64,000 bases of DNA from Acinetobacter sp. ANC 3903 (GCF_002135315.1 NZ_NEGA01000003.1:124001-188000); one strand, 5' to 3'; shown: positions 47,944 to 58,661, counted from the first letter of the stretch. Program-made: numbers and translations. The notes: generated from the letters alone by a model not told the origin.

Positions 47944-48747
47944 TTATTTCTTTTTGAATAAATAAATCTGGAATTGGGCTTTTAACTCAAACTGATCTTT
48001 CTGTTCCAAAGCCTGACGACGTTCTGGCTTGGCTTTATAAGCATAAGGTGTCATGGCAATCAGATGCTTTAAATCTTCCTGTTGCAAGATAAAGGGCGCA
48101 TCTACGATACTCTCCCCTACCAGCTCAAAAGCATCTTCCAGCTGAGCAACAAATTTATGTGGTTCATGCGGATTCACGTCTTCAAAAAGCGCCTCACGCA
48201 TGGCATATAAATGCTCTGTTGCAGGCGTAACCACTATCAAATAGGCATGCGGTTTCAGTACCCGTAATATCTCCTGTTTTGGAATAGGGCTAAACAAGCT
48301 GGTACACAAGTCGATTGATGCATCTAAAACAGGTAATGTTGCACCCGTTCCAACCACCCAGGTCACATTTTTATTCAGCTTGGCTGCAACCTGAACTGCA
48401 TTTTTGGCAATATCTACACCGACACATTGCAGCACTTCCGCCTGCATGGCATTGGTGTAATAACCTTCACCACAACCGATATCCAGCAGATTTTCAATGC
48501 GTAATTCGCGAATTTTTTCAACCACGGCCTGTTGTAAAGGGGCATAAAAACCTGCACTTAAAAATGCACGACGTGCTTGTACCGATTCAGGCGTATCACC
48601 CGGATTTTTACTGTGCTTATGCTGCACCACATGCAGGTTCACATAGCCTTGTTTTGCCACGTCATAACTGTGGTTATTCACACAGTGCCATGTTTTTTCG
48701 GTCAGTTTCAATGCTTCATGACAGACAGGACACATCAGCAGATTCAT
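47944..48747 (-). CDS. rlmA: 23S rRNA (guanine-N1)-methyltransferase RlmA
   Basis: SAM-dependent methyltransferase of 23S rRNA helix 35 (G745 in E. coli numbering). 267 residues. An N-terminal zinc finger has C6, C9, C22 and H26 (CPVC, HCVNNH). The SAM motif is LLDIGCGEGYYTNAM (about 87-101), with SLFSPIPKQEILRVLKP later. SD GGAG precedes the ATG. Downstream of mraY, but separated from it by a terminator. Confidence 0.9.
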   Translation of the reverse strand: MNLLMCPVCHEALKLTEKTWHCVNNHSYDVAKQGYVNLHVVQHKHSKNPGDTPESVQARRAFLSAGFYAPLQQAVVEKIRELRIENLLDIGCGEGYYTNAMQAEVLQCVGVDIAKNAVQVAAKLNKNVTWVVGTGATLPVLDASIDLCTSLFSPIPKQEILRVLKPHAYLIVVTPATEHLYAMREALFEDVNPHEPHKFVAQLEDAFELVGESIVDAPFILQQEDLKHLIAMTPYAYKAKPERRQALEQKDQFELKAQFQIYLFKKK

Positions 48748-48778
48748 ATTTTTCTCCAGTGCCTGAAATCAGGCGATA

Positions 48779-48812
48779 AAAAAGCCGGCAGATGTGGGAG
48801 CAAATGCCGGCT
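48779..48812 (-). terminator. Rho-independent terminator after mraY
   Basis: The stem agccggca / tgccggct, 14-base loop, has a T run on the minus strand 16 bases past mraY. It marks the end of this half of the dcw cluster. Confidence 0.87.
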
Positions 48813-48827
48813 CTTTCGAATATTTGC

Positions 48828-49946
48828 TTAACGCAATTTTAAGGTCATTAAGCCTAAAACTACCAGCATAATTGTGATAATCCAGAAACGAATCACCACC
48901 TGGGTTTCACGCCAGCCTTTTTTCTCATAATGATGATGCAACGGCGCCATCAGGAAGACCCGCTTGTTACGCATGCGCAGTGAACCGATCTGCAAGAATA
49001 CTGAAATGGCTTCTACCACAAAAACACCACCCATAATTGCAAATACGATTTCCTGACGAACCATGACTGCAATGGTACCTAGCATTGCACCTAAGGATAA
49101 GGCACCGACATCACCCATGAATACTTGCGCAGGATGTGCGTTATACCAAAGGAAAGCCAAGCCGGCACCAATCATTGCAGCGCAGATTACCACCAATTCA
49201 GAGGAATATTTCACATAAGGCATGTGTAGATAATTGGCAAAACGGACATCCCCGGCAAGGTAGGCAAACACGCCCAAACCTGCTGCAACCAGAACGATTG
49301 GCATAATTGCCAGACCATCCAGACCATCGGTCAGGTTGACCGCATTGGAGGCACCGTTAATCACCAAATAAGTAAAGATAATAAAACCAATTCCCAAAGG
49401 AATAACCGAGAATGGAATAGACAGATTTTTAAAGAACGGAATTAATAAATCCAGCATATTCGCGGTATGTACAGGATTGGCCTGCTGAGTAGCAATCACA
49501 TACAGCGCAATACCGGCGCCTAATGATCCGACCGACGTCCAGAAGAATTTTTTTCGTGCAGGCAAGCCGGCATTGTCTTTATAACGGACTTTAATCCAGT
49601 CATCTGCCCAACCTACGGCACCAAAGATCACCATTACCCCAAGCACAATCCAGACATAAGGATTAGATAAGTCAGCCCAAAGCAAAGTTGATATCCCAAT
49701 CGACAGCAGGATCAAAATCCCGCCCATGGTGGGTGTACCCATTTTTTTGGCATGACCTTCAGGAGCAAATGAACTGACTGCTTGGCCATATTTGAGTGCT
49801 TGTAGCTTACGGATCATCACTGGACCCAAAACCAGTCCAATAGTCAATGCAGTTAATACACTGAGCAAAGCACGTAGTGTTAAATAACGAACCACCTGAA
49901 ACGAGCTGTTATAGCCCGCCAGTTGTTCAAATAGCCATAACAGCAT
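48828..49946 (-). CDS. mraY: Phospho-N-acetylmuramoyl-pentapeptide transferase MraY
   Basis: Makes lipid I by transferring phospho-MurNAc-pentapeptide to undecaprenyl phosphate. 372 residues with ten membrane helices. Motifs: [13 protein letters not shown], the Asp-rich [14 protein letters not shown], and the C-terminal HHHYEKKGW. The murF stop overlaps its ATG (TAATG). Last gene of the local cluster; murD and ftsW do not follow. Confidence 0.97.
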   Translation of the reverse strand: MLLWLFEQLAGYNSSFQVVRYLTLRALLSVLTALTIGLVLGPVMIRKLQALKYGQAVSSFAPEGHAKKMGTPTMGGILILLSIGISTLLWADLSNPYVWIVLGVMVIFGAVGWADDWIKVRYKDNAGLPARKKFFWTSVGSLGAGIALYVIATQQANPVHTANMLDLLIPFFKNLSIPFSVIPLGIGFIIFTYLVINGASNAVNLTDGLDGLAIMPIVLVAAGLGVFAYLAGDVRFANYLHMPYVKYSSELVVICAAMIGAGLAFLWYNAHPAQVFMGDVGALSLGAMLGTIAVMVRQEIVFAIMGGVFVVEAISVFLQIGSLRMRNKRVFLMAPLHHHYEKKGWRETQVVIRFWIITIMLVVLGLMTLKLR

Positions 49947-51355
49947 TAAATTTTCTCCATCAAATCAGCCATCAATGTTTCCATGTGGGTATAACGAGAA
50001 CCTTTAAACAGGAAACTCATGGATTGAGGTTGATGTGTTTCAATTAAACCAAGTAAGAAAGGAAGGGCTTGTGCCTGATTCAAAAAGGCCTGCAATTTTT
50101 TTCCATACTGGGTACTGCGCGCCCCTTCTTGGGTGGCTGGAGCAAATTCACCCACGGCAACCACGAAGTGAACGCCCTGTACCGAAACCAGGTCACGGCC
50201 CAACATATAGTGTTGCTGGGCTGCACTTGTGCCCAATTCACCAATATCGCCAATTACCATCACCTTGACACCTTCCTGCTGGGCAAGCACTTCTGCTGCT
50301 GCACGCATGGAAGTTGGATTGGCATTGTAAGTATCATCAATAAACAGATGCTTTTCAGTATGCATAAAGTTCAAACGACCTTTAGCACCCGTCGCCTGTT
50401 CCAGACCAATCACAATATCGTCCAGCGCAACACCAATCGCGAGCGCAAAAGCTGTCGCAGCAGTGGCATTCTGAACATTATGTTCACCGGCAAATGGCAG
50501 ACTGATCTGACGCACACCTTGAGGGGTATTTAAAGTAAAACCGGAAGATTGTGCATGCAATTCAATGTCAGTTGAAAACACATCCCCACCCTGCCCGAAA
50601 CTCAAAACTTTTTCGGTCTGTACTGCCTGGCGAATAGCTTCAGCAAAATCATCGGCTGCAGGAACGATAGACGTCCCTGTTGCGGCAATATGTGCATAAA
50701 TTTCCGATTTAGCCCGGCAGATACCATCACGTCCGCCAAATTCACCCAAATGTGCCGTACCAATGTTGATAATCCCGGCAACATGCGGTTGCACCAGATT
50801 TGAGGTGTAGTCAATCTCACCCTGATGGCTCGCGCCAAGTTCCATGACCGCAAACTGATGTTCGGCACGCAGCTCAAGCAACATCATTGGCACACCCAAA
50901 TCGTTATTCAGATTCCCACGGGTAATTAAGGTCGGTGCCAGACGCGATAAAATACTGCCCAGCATTTCCTTAGTGGTGGTTTTACCACTACTGCCGGTTA
51001 GCGCAATCACTTTCAACTGTGAATTTTGCGCACGGCGATAAGCTCCTAGATGTCCCAATGCCAGACGGGTATCAACGACAACCAGCTGACAAATATCAGC
51101 TGCTACCGGCTGGCTGACAATCGCAATTTCACAGCCATTGCCTGCCACTTGTGCCACAAAGTCATGCGCATCAAAACGCTCGCCTTGCAGGGCAAGAAAT
51201 GCATCGCCTTGTTCGGCATAACGGGAATCTGTCAAAATTCGTTTGATTGCGCCTTGAGGCACTTTCTCATTTAACCAGTAACCCTGTGTGGCTTCAGCAA
51301 GCTGCGCTGCTGTCCATGGCTCTAAAGGTACTGTACTGGTAGTTGATGTATGCAT
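49946..51355 (-). CDS. murF: UDP-MurNAc-tripeptide--D-Ala-D-Ala ligase
   Basis: Adds D-Ala-D-Ala to the muramyl tripeptide. 469 residues. ATP site [15 protein letters not shown] near residue 118, and Mur ligase segments [27 protein letters not shown] and [14 protein letters not shown]. It follows murE by 9 bases. Confidence 0.96.
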   Translation of the reverse strand: MHTSTTSTVPLEPWTAAQLAEATQGYWLNEKVPQGAIKRILTDSRYAEQGDAFLALQGERFDAHDFVAQVAGNGCEIAIVSQPVAADICQLVVVDTRLALGHLGAYRRAQNSQLKVIALTGSSGKTTTKEMLGSILSRLAPTLITRGNLNNDLGVPMMLLELRAEHQFAVMELGASHQGEIDYTSNLVQPHVAGIINIGTAHLGEFGGRDGICRAKSEIYAHIAATGTSIVPAADDFAEAIRQAVQTEKVLSFGQGGDVFSTDIELHAQSSGFTLNTPQGVRQISLPFAGEHNVQNATAATAFALAIGVALDDIVIGLEQATGAKGRLNFMHTEKHLFIDDTYNANPTSMRAAAEVLAQQEGVKVMVIGDIGELGTSAAQQHYMLGRDLVSVQGVHFVVAVGEFAPATQEGARSTQYGKKLQAFLNQAQALPFLLGLIETHQPQSMSFLFKGSRYTHMETLMADLMEKI

Positions 51356-51364
51356 GATGGTTTC

Positions 51365-52861
51365 CTATTGCGCAGGATAAGCTGAATCTGGTGTGTGATG
51401 CTGTGTGTCGATCGCGGATTGCACTTCAATCACATCATCAAACCAATGACGTACGCCATCAATTTCCTGATAGTTTTCATGCCCCTTGCCGGCAATGACC
51501 ACAATGTCACCCGCCTGAGCCTGTTTCACTGCAAATTTAATCGCTTCACGGCGGTCATGAATTTCATGCACTGTATGTGCTGAAAAATCGATCCCAGCTT
51601 TCATATCGGCAAAAATCTGTTCTGGATTTTCGGTGCGCGGATTATCTGAAGTGATCAGTGCGACATCGGCATGATCCAAGGCAGCCTGGGTCATCAGCGG
51701 ACGCTTGCCACGATCACGGTCGCCACCACAGCCAAAGACTGCCCATAAATTTTTCGATACATGGCGTTTTAAAGTGGTCAGCACCTGAATCAGGGCATCT
51801 GGCGTATGGGCATAATCCACCACAAACAGACGCTCGCCATCACGGATCACCTGCATACGACCTGGCGCACCTTTCAGTTGCGCTGCAACTGCAATCAAAT
51901 CCGCCAGCTTAAAGCCTGCCTGCTCTGCAGCAATCAGACTTGCGACAATATTTTCGATATTAAAATGACCGAGCAATGGGCTATGCACTTCAAATTCACC
52001 CTGTGCCGTGCACAGTTTAAAGCAGGCACCACTTAAGCTATATTGAATATTTTCAACTTGATAGTCAGCTTTATGAGTGATTGAGTAAGTGAGGATTTTT
52101 GGTCGGGCTAGATTTGATTGTGCCGCCTCAATCATGACCTGTACATGCTCATCATCAATGTTGATAATCGCCACTTTTAAACTGGAAAATTTAAATAATC
52201 GCGACTTGGCTTCAGCATAGGCTTCAAGTGTACCGTGATAATCCAGATGATCACGACTTAAGTTGCTATACGCCGCAATTTCGATATCGCAACCATTCAA
52301 ACGACCCTGTTCCAGACCGTGTGAGCTGGCTTCAATCGCAGCAAATTCAGCACCGGCCTGTGCATATTCATGTAATGCATTTTGCAACTGCAAAGCATCC
52401 AGAGTGGTATGCGAAGAAGCTTCCAGATTCGGCAAAATACCGTTACCGGTAGTTCCCATCACGGCGCATTTCTTGCCTTGCAACATCAACAGTTCCGCAA
52501 TTAAACGCGAGATGGTGGTTTTACCGTTGGTTCCTGTCACCGCAATAATCTGTGCCGCCTGCACCGGCTGGCTGGCCTGCAAATACTGTTTTTGCCATTG
52601 TCCCATCAGCTGGCGAACTGTAGGCACCACAATACTGTTTTCCAGGCCTAACTCCGTTTCACTCACCACCGCCAAGGCACCACGTGCCAAAGCCGATTGT
52701 GCAAACTGCAGCGTTTTTTCAGGCTGAGAAAAACTAGTCAGGGCAATAAAAATTTGCCCTGCTTCAACTTTACGACTATCTAAACTAAAGCCACCGAATG
52801 GCTTGCTCATCCATCCAGCGGTTTTCTCAGTACTGTAGAGATCTTGAAATGTAATCGACAT
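51365..52861 (-). CDS. murE: UDP-MurNAc-L-Ala-D-Glu--meso-diaminopimelate ligase
   Basis: Adds the third peptide residue. 498 residues. ATP motif TGTNGKTTIS near residue 110; IEASSHGLEQGRLNG; VVDYAHTPDAL. ITSDNPRTENP contains DNPR, the signature of meso-diaminopimelate specificity, as expected in a Gram-negative cell. SD AGGTGATGA. It lies 10 bases after ftsI. Confidence 0.97.
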   Translation of the reverse strand: MSITFQDLYSTEKTAGWMSKPFGGFSLDSRKVEAGQIFIALTSFSQPEKTLQFAQSALARGALAVVSETELGLENSIVVPTVRQLMGQWQKQYLQASQPVQAAQIIAVTGTNGKTTISRLIAELLMLQGKKCAVMGTTGNGILPNLEASSHTTLDALQLQNALHEYAQAGAEFAAIEASSHGLEQGRLNGCDIEIAAYSNLSRDHLDYHGTLEAYAEAKSRLFKFSSLKVAIINIDDEHVQVMIEAAQSNLARPKILTYSITHKADYQVENIQYSLSGACFKLCTAQGEFEVHSPLLGHFNIENIVASLIAAEQAGFKLADLIAVAAQLKGAPGRMQVIRDGERLFVVDYAHTPDALIQVLTTLKRHVSKNLWAVFGCGGDRDRGKRPLMTQAALDHADVALITSDNPRTENPEQIFADMKAGIDFSAHTVHEIHDRREAIKFAVKQAQAGDIVVIAGKGHENYQEIDGVRHWFDDVIEVQSAIDTQHHTPDSAYPAQ

Positions 52862-52871
52862 TCATCACCTG

Positions 52872-54698
52872 TTACTGGATTTTGGGAGTATCTAAAGGTT
52901 TATCTAAAGGCACGTTCATCAAACGTAATGATTCTTGCATCACCCGTGCAAACACAGGGGCTGCCACCAAACCACCGTAATATTGCCCTTTCGGATTTTC
53001 CACCACAATGACCATGGCCAAGCGTGGATCACTTACCGGTGCCATACCCGCAAACAATGCACGATATTCCGAGTCTGAATAGCCTTTACGGTCTGCACGT
53101 AATTTATGTGCTGTCCCGGTCTTACCCGCCACACGATAACCCGGAATATTGGCCTGCTGTGCTGTACCACCCGGTAAGGTCACCGCTTCCATCATCAATA
53201 GCACCTGTTCAGCAATTTTCGGATCGACAATTTGCTCGCCCTTAGGTGGCTGTTCCAGCTTATACAAGCTTAAAGGCACTTTTCTACCTTTATTGGCGAT
53301 CATGGCATAGGCATCGGCAATTTGCAGTACGGTCGCGTTCAGACCATAACCATAGGCCATGGTACCCACTTCCGATACATTCCATTTGCTTGGCGGCAAA
53401 ATCAGACCCGCACTTTCACCCGGGAATTTAACTGCGGAACGCTGTCCCATGCCCACACGTTTGTAAAATGTAGGCAAGGTTGCATAAGGCAGTGATAAGG
53501 CAATTTTTGCCACGCCAACATTGGAAGATTTCTGGATAATCCCGCCCAGGGTAAGTACGCCATAGTTATGAGTATCACGAATGGTATGGTTACCAATACG
53601 CATACTGCCCGGCGAAGTATTCACAATAGAGTTCGCGGTATATTTGCCACTTTCCAGTGCCATCGCCACAGTCAGCGGTTTCATGGTAGAACCCGGTTCG
53701 AATGAATCGACTGCACCGCGGTTACGCATGGCATCTTTATTGGTTAAACTTTTCTTATCGTTCGGGTTATAAGATGGCCAGCTGGTCATGGCCAGGATTT
53801 CACCGGTTTTAACATCTACAGCAATCGCAGTGGCAGAACGTGCATTATTGGCCACACCGGCAGCGGTCAATTCACGGTACAGAATATATTGCAGACGCGA
53901 ATCGATACTTAAGGTGATATTTTCCCCTGCTTCCACTTCTTTGATAACTTCAGGATCTTTAAAACGGTTGCCTTTTTTATCACGCACAATTTGCTGTTCG
54001 CCATCATGACCAGACAACGCACTATTCAGCTGCATCTCCAGACCTTCAATCCCGGTCCCTTCACTATTGGTTAAACCAATAATCTGGGCATTCGGCTGCG
54101 GCTGCGGATAGTAACGTTTATAGTTTTTCTCGGTATAAACAGCTTGAAACTCACGTTTGGCAATCAGTTCAGCTTGCTGGGGTGGAATTTCTTTTTGCAG
54201 GACCAGATAACGTGAACGAGGCTTGTCGTTCATCTTCTTTTTCAACTCTGCACGATCGATGCCCACCGCATCGGCAAGTTCATCCAGATTGAGGTTTTTA
54301 TCGGGTAACTGGCGTTTCAGTTTACGGTTATGAGGATCTTTGGCCAGCTCAGCCGTAATCTCATCAAACAGTTTTTTGGTTTCAAAATAGTCGCGCGGAT
54401 CAATCACCACTTTCATGACCGGCGTACTAATGGCCAAGGGCACGCCATGACGATCATAGATCACGCCACGCATCGCCTTGACTTTTTCCGTTCTTAAAAT
54501 GTTGGCATTGGCCTTGTTTTGCAAAAAGTCCTTGTTGATGACCTGTACATAGAATGCACGGCTCACCAAAGCCAAAAAGCATAGTAAAACCACACTCCAC
54601 ATCAGATAAAAACGCCACATATCTACGCTAAGGGCATTTTTCTCGGTAATCGGCTGCTGCTTTTTGCGTGTTGCCTGACTTGTTCTCTTGTCCACCAT
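52872..54698 (-). CDS. ftsI: Penicillin-binding protein 3 (FtsI)
   Basis: Septal transpeptidase. 608 residues. Membrane anchor at about 29-50; pedestal domain with RGVIYDRHGVPLA; transpeptidase motifs S337-T-M-K340 (EPGSTMKPL), SSN (QKSSNVGVAK) and KTG at 526-528 (AGKTGTAHKL). It follows ftsL by 13 bases. Confidence 0.97.
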   Translation of the reverse strand: MVDKRTSQATRKKQQPITEKNALSVDMWRFYLMWSVVLLCFLALVSRAFYVQVINKDFLQNKANANILRTEKVKAMRGVIYDRHGVPLAISTPVMKVVIDPRDYFETKKLFDEITAELAKDPHNRKLKRQLPDKNLNLDELADAVGIDRAELKKKMNDKPRSRYLVLQKEIPPQQAELIAKREFQAVYTEKNYKRYYPQPQPNAQIIGLTNSEGTGIEGLEMQLNSALSGHDGEQQIVRDKKGNRFKDPEVIKEVEAGENITLSIDSRLQYILYRELTAAGVANNARSATAIAVDVKTGEILAMTSWPSYNPNDKKSLTNKDAMRNRGAVDSFEPGSTMKPLTVAMALESGKYTANSIVNTSPGSMRIGNHTIRDTHNYGVLTLGGIIQKSSNVGVAKIALSLPYATLPTFYKRVGMGQRSAVKFPGESAGLILPPSKWNVSEVGTMAYGYGLNATVLQIADAYAMIANKGRKVPLSLYKLEQPPKGEQIVDPKIAEQVLLMMEAVTLPGGTAQQANIPGYRVAGKTGTAHKLRADRKGYSDSEYRALFAGMAPVSDPRLAMVIVVENPKGQYYGGLVAAPVFARVMQESLRLMNVPLDKPLDTPKIQ

Positions 54699-54711
54699 AT
54701 TACAGCTAGCC

Positions 54712-55044
54712 TTATTTTTTATCTTCTGGAGTCATTGGTAAAGAAATTACAACCGTCTGCGCGGCAGGTGGCGAGTACATGCGCAATTGCGTTACCGCAC
54801 GCGTGCCAATTTGCGCCGTTGCACCAAAGGTTTGTTGCTCAATCAGCAAACGCCCCCACTCTGCATTCAGATCATCCCTTTCCCGCATAAAAGAACTTAA
54901 CTCGCGATAATCATGACGATATTCAAATACCTGGAATACCACCATCAATGCGCTAACAAAGACCAGTAGCAGCAAAACGATATAACTGATGATTTTTTTC
55001 ATCGGCTTTTTACCGGTTTTCTTTTCAACAACTTCAGTTTTCAT
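54712..55044 (-). CDS. ftsL: Cell division protein FtsL
   Basis: Small bitopic division protein of the FtsQLB complex. 110 residues. Lys-rich cytoplasmic N terminus, membrane helix at about 16-35 (KIISYIVLLLLVFVSALMVV), and periplasmic coiled coil with LNAEWGRLLIEQQTFGA, a typical FtsL segment. Its ATG overlaps the rsmH stop (TAATG). Confidence 0.93.
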   Translation of the reverse strand: MKTEVVEKKTGKKPMKKIISYIVLLLLVFVSALMVVFQVFEYRHDYRELSSFMRERDDLNAEWGRLLIEQQTFGATAQIGTRAVTQLRMYSPPAAQTVVISLPMTPEDKK

Positions 55045-55967
55045 TATTCGCCTTTTGAAGCTAAGCGTTCTGCAACTCTAAGCCATGCACTACGCGAACG
55101 AGGGTTGGCTTTGACCTCTTCTTCACTGGCACGAACTCGGGAAATTTTCTTTAAACGACGGGTATCTTCCCGTTCTTGTGGCATACCCCAACTGGTATCT
55201 TCCGCTAAAGTCGATTCTTTTTGAATAAATTGTTTAATTAAACGGTCTTCCAGTGAATGGAAACTGATCACCGCCAAACGTCCCTCTGATTTTAAAACTT
55301 CCACAGCCTGTGGCAAGAAAGCTTCAATATCATCTAATTCTTTATTAATGGCAATACGGATGGCCTGAAAAGTTCGGGTTGCAGCATGTTTATTTTTTTC
55401 CCATTTCGGATGGGCAACTTTTACAATTTCAGCCAGTTGAGCGGTCGTTTCAATATAACCTGCCGCTTTAATGGCTTTGGCAATACGGCGGCTATAACGC
55501 TCTTCACCATACTTGAAAATCACATTGGCCAAAGCTTCTTCTTCAATATTGACTAACCATTCAGCCGCCGTGGGACCTTGCGAGTTATCCATACGCATAT
55601 CTAGCGGCCCATCTTTCATAAAACTAAAACCACGTTCCGCCTGATCGAGTTGTGGCGAAGACACCCCTAAATCCGCCATCACCCCATCAACCTTGTCGAT
55701 GCCCAAAGCTTCCAGTTCCTGTTTTAAATCGGCAAAGCTGGCATGGATAATTTTAAAACGTGAATCTTCCTGTGCTAATTCAGCCGCTGTTTCTAGCGCT
55801 TGCGGATCTTTATCAAAGGCATAGACGCGGGCATTTTCATCTAATTTAGACAGCAATAAACGGGTATGACCACCTCGACCAAAAGTGCCATCAACATAAA
55901 TTCCTGTATTGCGATCTGCCAATAAGGCATCAACAGTTTCGTGAAGTAATACAGAAATATGCGACAT
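55044..55967 (-). CDS. rsmH: 16S rRNA (cytosine-N4)-methyltransferase RsmH
   Basis: Methylates C1402 of 16S rRNA. 307 residues. Starts MSHISVLLHETVDAL; SAM site GIYVDGTFGRGGHTRLLL; DGVMADLGVSSPQLDQAERGF split over 95-115; ISFHSLEDRLIKQF; C-terminal NPRSRSAWLRVAER. First gene of the local cluster. The usual preceding mraZ is absent. Confidence 0.97.
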   Translation of the reverse strand: MSHISVLLHETVDALLADRNTGIYVDGTFGRGGHTRLLLSKLDENARVYAFDKDPQALETAAELAQEDSRFKIIHASFADLKQELEALGIDKVDGVMADLGVSSPQLDQAERGFSFMKDGPLDMRMDNSQGPTAAEWLVNIEEEALANVIFKYGEERYSRRIAKAIKAAGYIETTAQLAEIVKVAHPKWEKNKHAATRTFQAIRIAINKELDDIEAFLPQAVEVLKSEGRLAVISFHSLEDRLIKQFIQKESTLAEDTSWGMPQEREDTRRLKKISRVRASEEEVKANPRSRSAWLRVAERLASKGE

Positions 55968-56345
55968 AAGGGTTCAATCAATACTATGAAAAATGTAACT
56001 GCACATTATTACCTTGTTTTAACAAAGCTCCAAACGACTTTTTGTAGGGAAATATTACTTTTCATAGAGAAAACCGTTTTTGGTGATATTGCAGCAAGTT
56101 TTGCGCGATCTTTGCTGGGAAGGTATATTATTTTAAAAACTCCATTGTTCTATTTATTGTTTGTTAAAATTTGTCGCTCTAGTCATCAATTGATCAGCAG
56201 CTAAATAGAAATTTTTCTACTGTTCATTTCTTTGATCTAGCTTAGCGATTTGTTCTTTATTTAGGTCAAAATTACCGTTACTGCTCAGGGGGCAGTTGCC
56301 TTGCTGGCCTTGATTTATCTATCGATCATGAACCCAAATCACAAT
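55968..56345. other. Non-coding region upstream of the dcw cluster
   Basis: About 380 bases of AT-rich DNA between the sbp terminator and rsmH. A short open frame on the plus strand (55959-56204) has no family features and overlaps the rsmH start, so it is not called. No mraZ gene or remnant is visible. The rsmH promoter must lie here, but no clear -35/-10 pair was identified. Confidence 0.5.
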
Positions 56346-56377
56346 AAAAAAGCCAATCACAATGGATTGGCTTTTTT
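56346..56377 (-). terminator. Rho-independent terminator after the first sulfate-binding protein gene
   Basis: The stem agccaatc / gattggct with loop acaatg has A and T runs on the two sides, 14 bases past the stop codon at 56391. Confidence 0.9.
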
Positions 56378-56390
56378 AGATCAAGCAGAA

Positions 56391-57410
56391 TTAACGCTTG
56401 TTATTGTAAATCTGGTCGAAAATTGCACCATTCACAAAATGGGTCTGTTGCGCTTTAGCCCAGCCACCAAATACTTCATCGATAGTGAAGGTTTTTAGTT
56501 TAGGGAATTGAGCAGAGTATTTAGCCAGCACGTCCGGATTACGTGGACGGTAGTAGTATTTTGCCGCCATTTCCTGACCCAATGGTGAATACAAGTAGTT
56601 GATATAACCTTTGGCTAACCACTTGTTACCATCTTTCTCCACGTTTTTATCCACGATTGCAACTGATGGTTCAGTTAAGATCGACATGGAGGGATAAACA
56701 ATTTCAAATTTGTTTTTGCCCAGGCTTTTTTGAGTCACTAAAGCTTCATTTTCCCAAGTCAATAACACATCGCCAATACCGCGTTCTGCAAAGGTGGTCA
56801 TTGAAGCACGCGCAGCCGAGTCCATCACTTTGACATTGTGGTACATCTTGCCTACGAACTCTTTAGCTTTGGCGTCGTTACCACCCGGTTGTTTCAGCGC
56901 ATAACCCCACGCAGATAAGTATACCCAACGTGGTAAACCACCTGTTTTAGGATTCGGGGTAATAATTTGCACACCCGGTTTGGTTAAATCAGACCAGTCT
57001 TTAATATGTTTGGGATTGCCTTTACGTACCATAAATACGATGGTTGAGGTATAAGGTGCAGAGTTATGCGGGAATTCTTTTTGCCAGCCCGGCTGGATTT
57101 GACCCGACTTGACGATTTCTTCAATATCGTTTGCCAAGGCCAAAGTTACGACATCAGCTTTTAAGCCATCAACCACAGAACGTGCCTGCTTGCCTGAGCC
57201 ACCATGAGATTGCTTGAAATTCACACTACGCCCAGTGCGCTCTTTCCAGTAAGCACCAAAAGACTTGTTAAATTCATCATAAAATTCACGTGTTGCATCA
57301 TAAGAGACATTTAGGAATTCACGGTCTGCCGCCTGAGCAGAAGTTGCAGTAAAAGCAATGCCCGTAGCAAGCAATGCTGCGCTGAGTAACGCTCTAAATT
57401 GAGTTTTCAT
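56391..57410 (-). CDS. sbp: Periplasmic sulfate-binding protein (paralog 1)
   Basis: Substrate-binding protein of a sulfate/thiosulfate ABC importer. 339 residues. Signal peptide ends at AQA-ADREF. Family motifs: [66 protein letters not shown] and [15 protein letters not shown]. The ATG at 57410 is used; the reading frame begins upstream with a TTG. No permease or ATPase gene is adjacent. Very similar to the next gene, so the pair is a duplication. Confidence 0.93.
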   Translation of the reverse strand: MKTQFRALLSAALLATGIAFTATSAQAADREFLNVSYDATREFYDEFNKSFGAYWKERTGRSVNFKQSHGGSGKQARSVVDGLKADVVTLALANDIEEIVKSGQIQPGWQKEFPHNSAPYTSTIVFMVRKGNPKHIKDWSDLTKPGVQIITPNPKTGGLPRWVYLSAWGYALKQPGGNDAKAKEFVGKMYHNVKVMDSAARASMTTFAERGIGDVLLTWENEALVTQKSLGKNKFEIVYPSMSILTEPSVAIVDKNVEKDGNKWLAKGYINYLYSPLGQEMAAKYYYRPRNPDVLAKYSAQFPKLKTFTIDEVFGGWAKAQQTHFVNGAIFDQIYNNKR

Positions 57411-57597
57411 TGCAATACAGATCAATTAGCTTCATTAATGCTAACTATATGAAATAAAGTCATAATTCGCAATTCATCAAATTTAGACATAACAGATTAA
57501 GATAAAAGGTTTTTCTACTTAATTCACTGTTTTAGATACAAAAATAGTGACAACATTATACTTATTTCATATATATAGATTTTTATGGATTAGATAT

Positions 57598-57628
57598 AAA
57601 AAAAATGGATAATCTAGTTATCCATTTT
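57598..57628 (-). terminator. Rho-independent terminator after the second sulfate-binding protein gene
   Basis: The inverted repeat aatggataa / ttatccatt with loop tctag is followed by T residues on the minus strand, 32 bases past the stop. It makes the two paralogs separate transcription units. Confidence 0.8.
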
Positions 57629-57659
57629 CTCATTTTAATGTTTGATAATTTTTAGAATA

Positions 57660-58661
57660 TTAATTCTTTTCGCTATAGATCTGGTCGAAGATGGCACCAT
57701 TCACAAAATGAGTTTTCTGTGCCTTGGCCCAGCCACCAAACACATCTCCAATGGTAAACAGTTTGATTTTTGGAAATTGTGCTGCATATTTCGCAGCCGC
57801 CTGTGAATGACGAGGACGGAAGAAATGTTGTGCTGCCAGCTCTTGGCCTTTTGGTGAATACAGATAATTTAAATAACCTTTAGCCAAGTTGCGGTTACCA
57901 TCCTTATCAACATTTTTATCGACAATTGCCACCGATGGCTCAGCCAAAATTGAAATGGAAGGATAGACAATCTGATATTTGTCTTTGCCTAGGCCTTGAG
58001 TCGCCAATAAGGCTTCATTTTCCCAAGACAACAGCACATCGCCAATACCACGCTCGGCAAAAGTGGTTAAAGAACCGCGTGCACCCGAATCCAGTACTTT
58101 TACATTGCCATAAAGCTTTTTAACCAGCTCGCGGGCTTTACTATCGTTACCACCCGGCTGTTTCAATGCATAGCCCCATGCCGACAGGTAAATCCAACGT
58201 GGTGCACCGCCGGTTTTTGGATTTGGCGTAATAATTTCCACACCCGGTTTGGTTAAATCGTTCCAGTCTTTAATATTTTTAGGATTACCCTTTCGTACCA
58301 AAAAAACCACGGTCGAGGTGTAAGGTGCAGAATTGTTCGGAAACTGCTTTTGCCAGTTTTTATGAATCAGGCCCGCTTTCACAATTTCATCAATATCGTT
58401 GGCTAGAGCCAAGGTCACGACATCAGCCTGCAAACCATCAATCACGGAACGTGCCTGCTTACCGGAGCCGCCATGGGATTGCTTAAAATTGATTTCTTGT
58501 CCGGTACGTTGTTTCCAATACGTCCCAAAGACCTGATTATATTCCTGATAAAATTCACGGGTCGGATCGTAAGAGACATTCAGGAAATCTTTCGCGGCGA
58601 AACTCTGTGCGCTTATGCCCCCCAGCAAGGCCAAAAAAGTAGAGACGATTATTTTTTTCAT
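57660..58661 (-). CDS. sbp: Periplasmic sulfate-binding protein (paralog 2)
   Basis: 333-residue homologue of the preceding gene in tandem. Signal peptide ends near SFA-AKDF. Motifs: [57 protein letters not shown] and [18 protein letters not shown]. Residues of the anion pocket are conserved in both copies, so both may bind sulfate. The ATG at 58661 is used (GTG at 58670 is possible). Separate terminators suggest separate regulation of the copies. Confidence 0.93.
   Translation of the reverse strand: MKKIIVSTFLALLGGISAQSFAAKDFLNVSYDPTREFYQEYNQVFGTYWKQRTGQEINFKQSHGGSGKQARSVIDGLQADVVTLALANDIDEIVKAGLIHKNWQKQFPNNSAPYTSTVVFLVRKGNPKNIKDWNDLTKPGVEIITPNPKTGGAPRWIYLSAWGYALKQPGGNDSKARELVKKLYGNVKVLDSGARGSLTTFAERGIGDVLLSWENEALLATQGLGKDKYQIVYPSISILAEPSVAIVDKNVDKDGNRNLAKGYLNYLYSPKGQELAAQHFFRPRHSQAAAKYAAQFPKIKLFTIGDVFGGWAKAQKTHFVNGAIFDQIYSEKN

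Noticed and set aside
47944-48747. rlmA as part of the cell-wall operon
   Set aside because: A strong terminator separates it from mraY and its product modifies 23S rRNA.
55959-56204. 81-codon open frame on the plus strand upstream of rsmH
   Set aside because: It overlaps the rsmH start region, has no ribosome binding site or domain, and its composition matches intergenic DNA.
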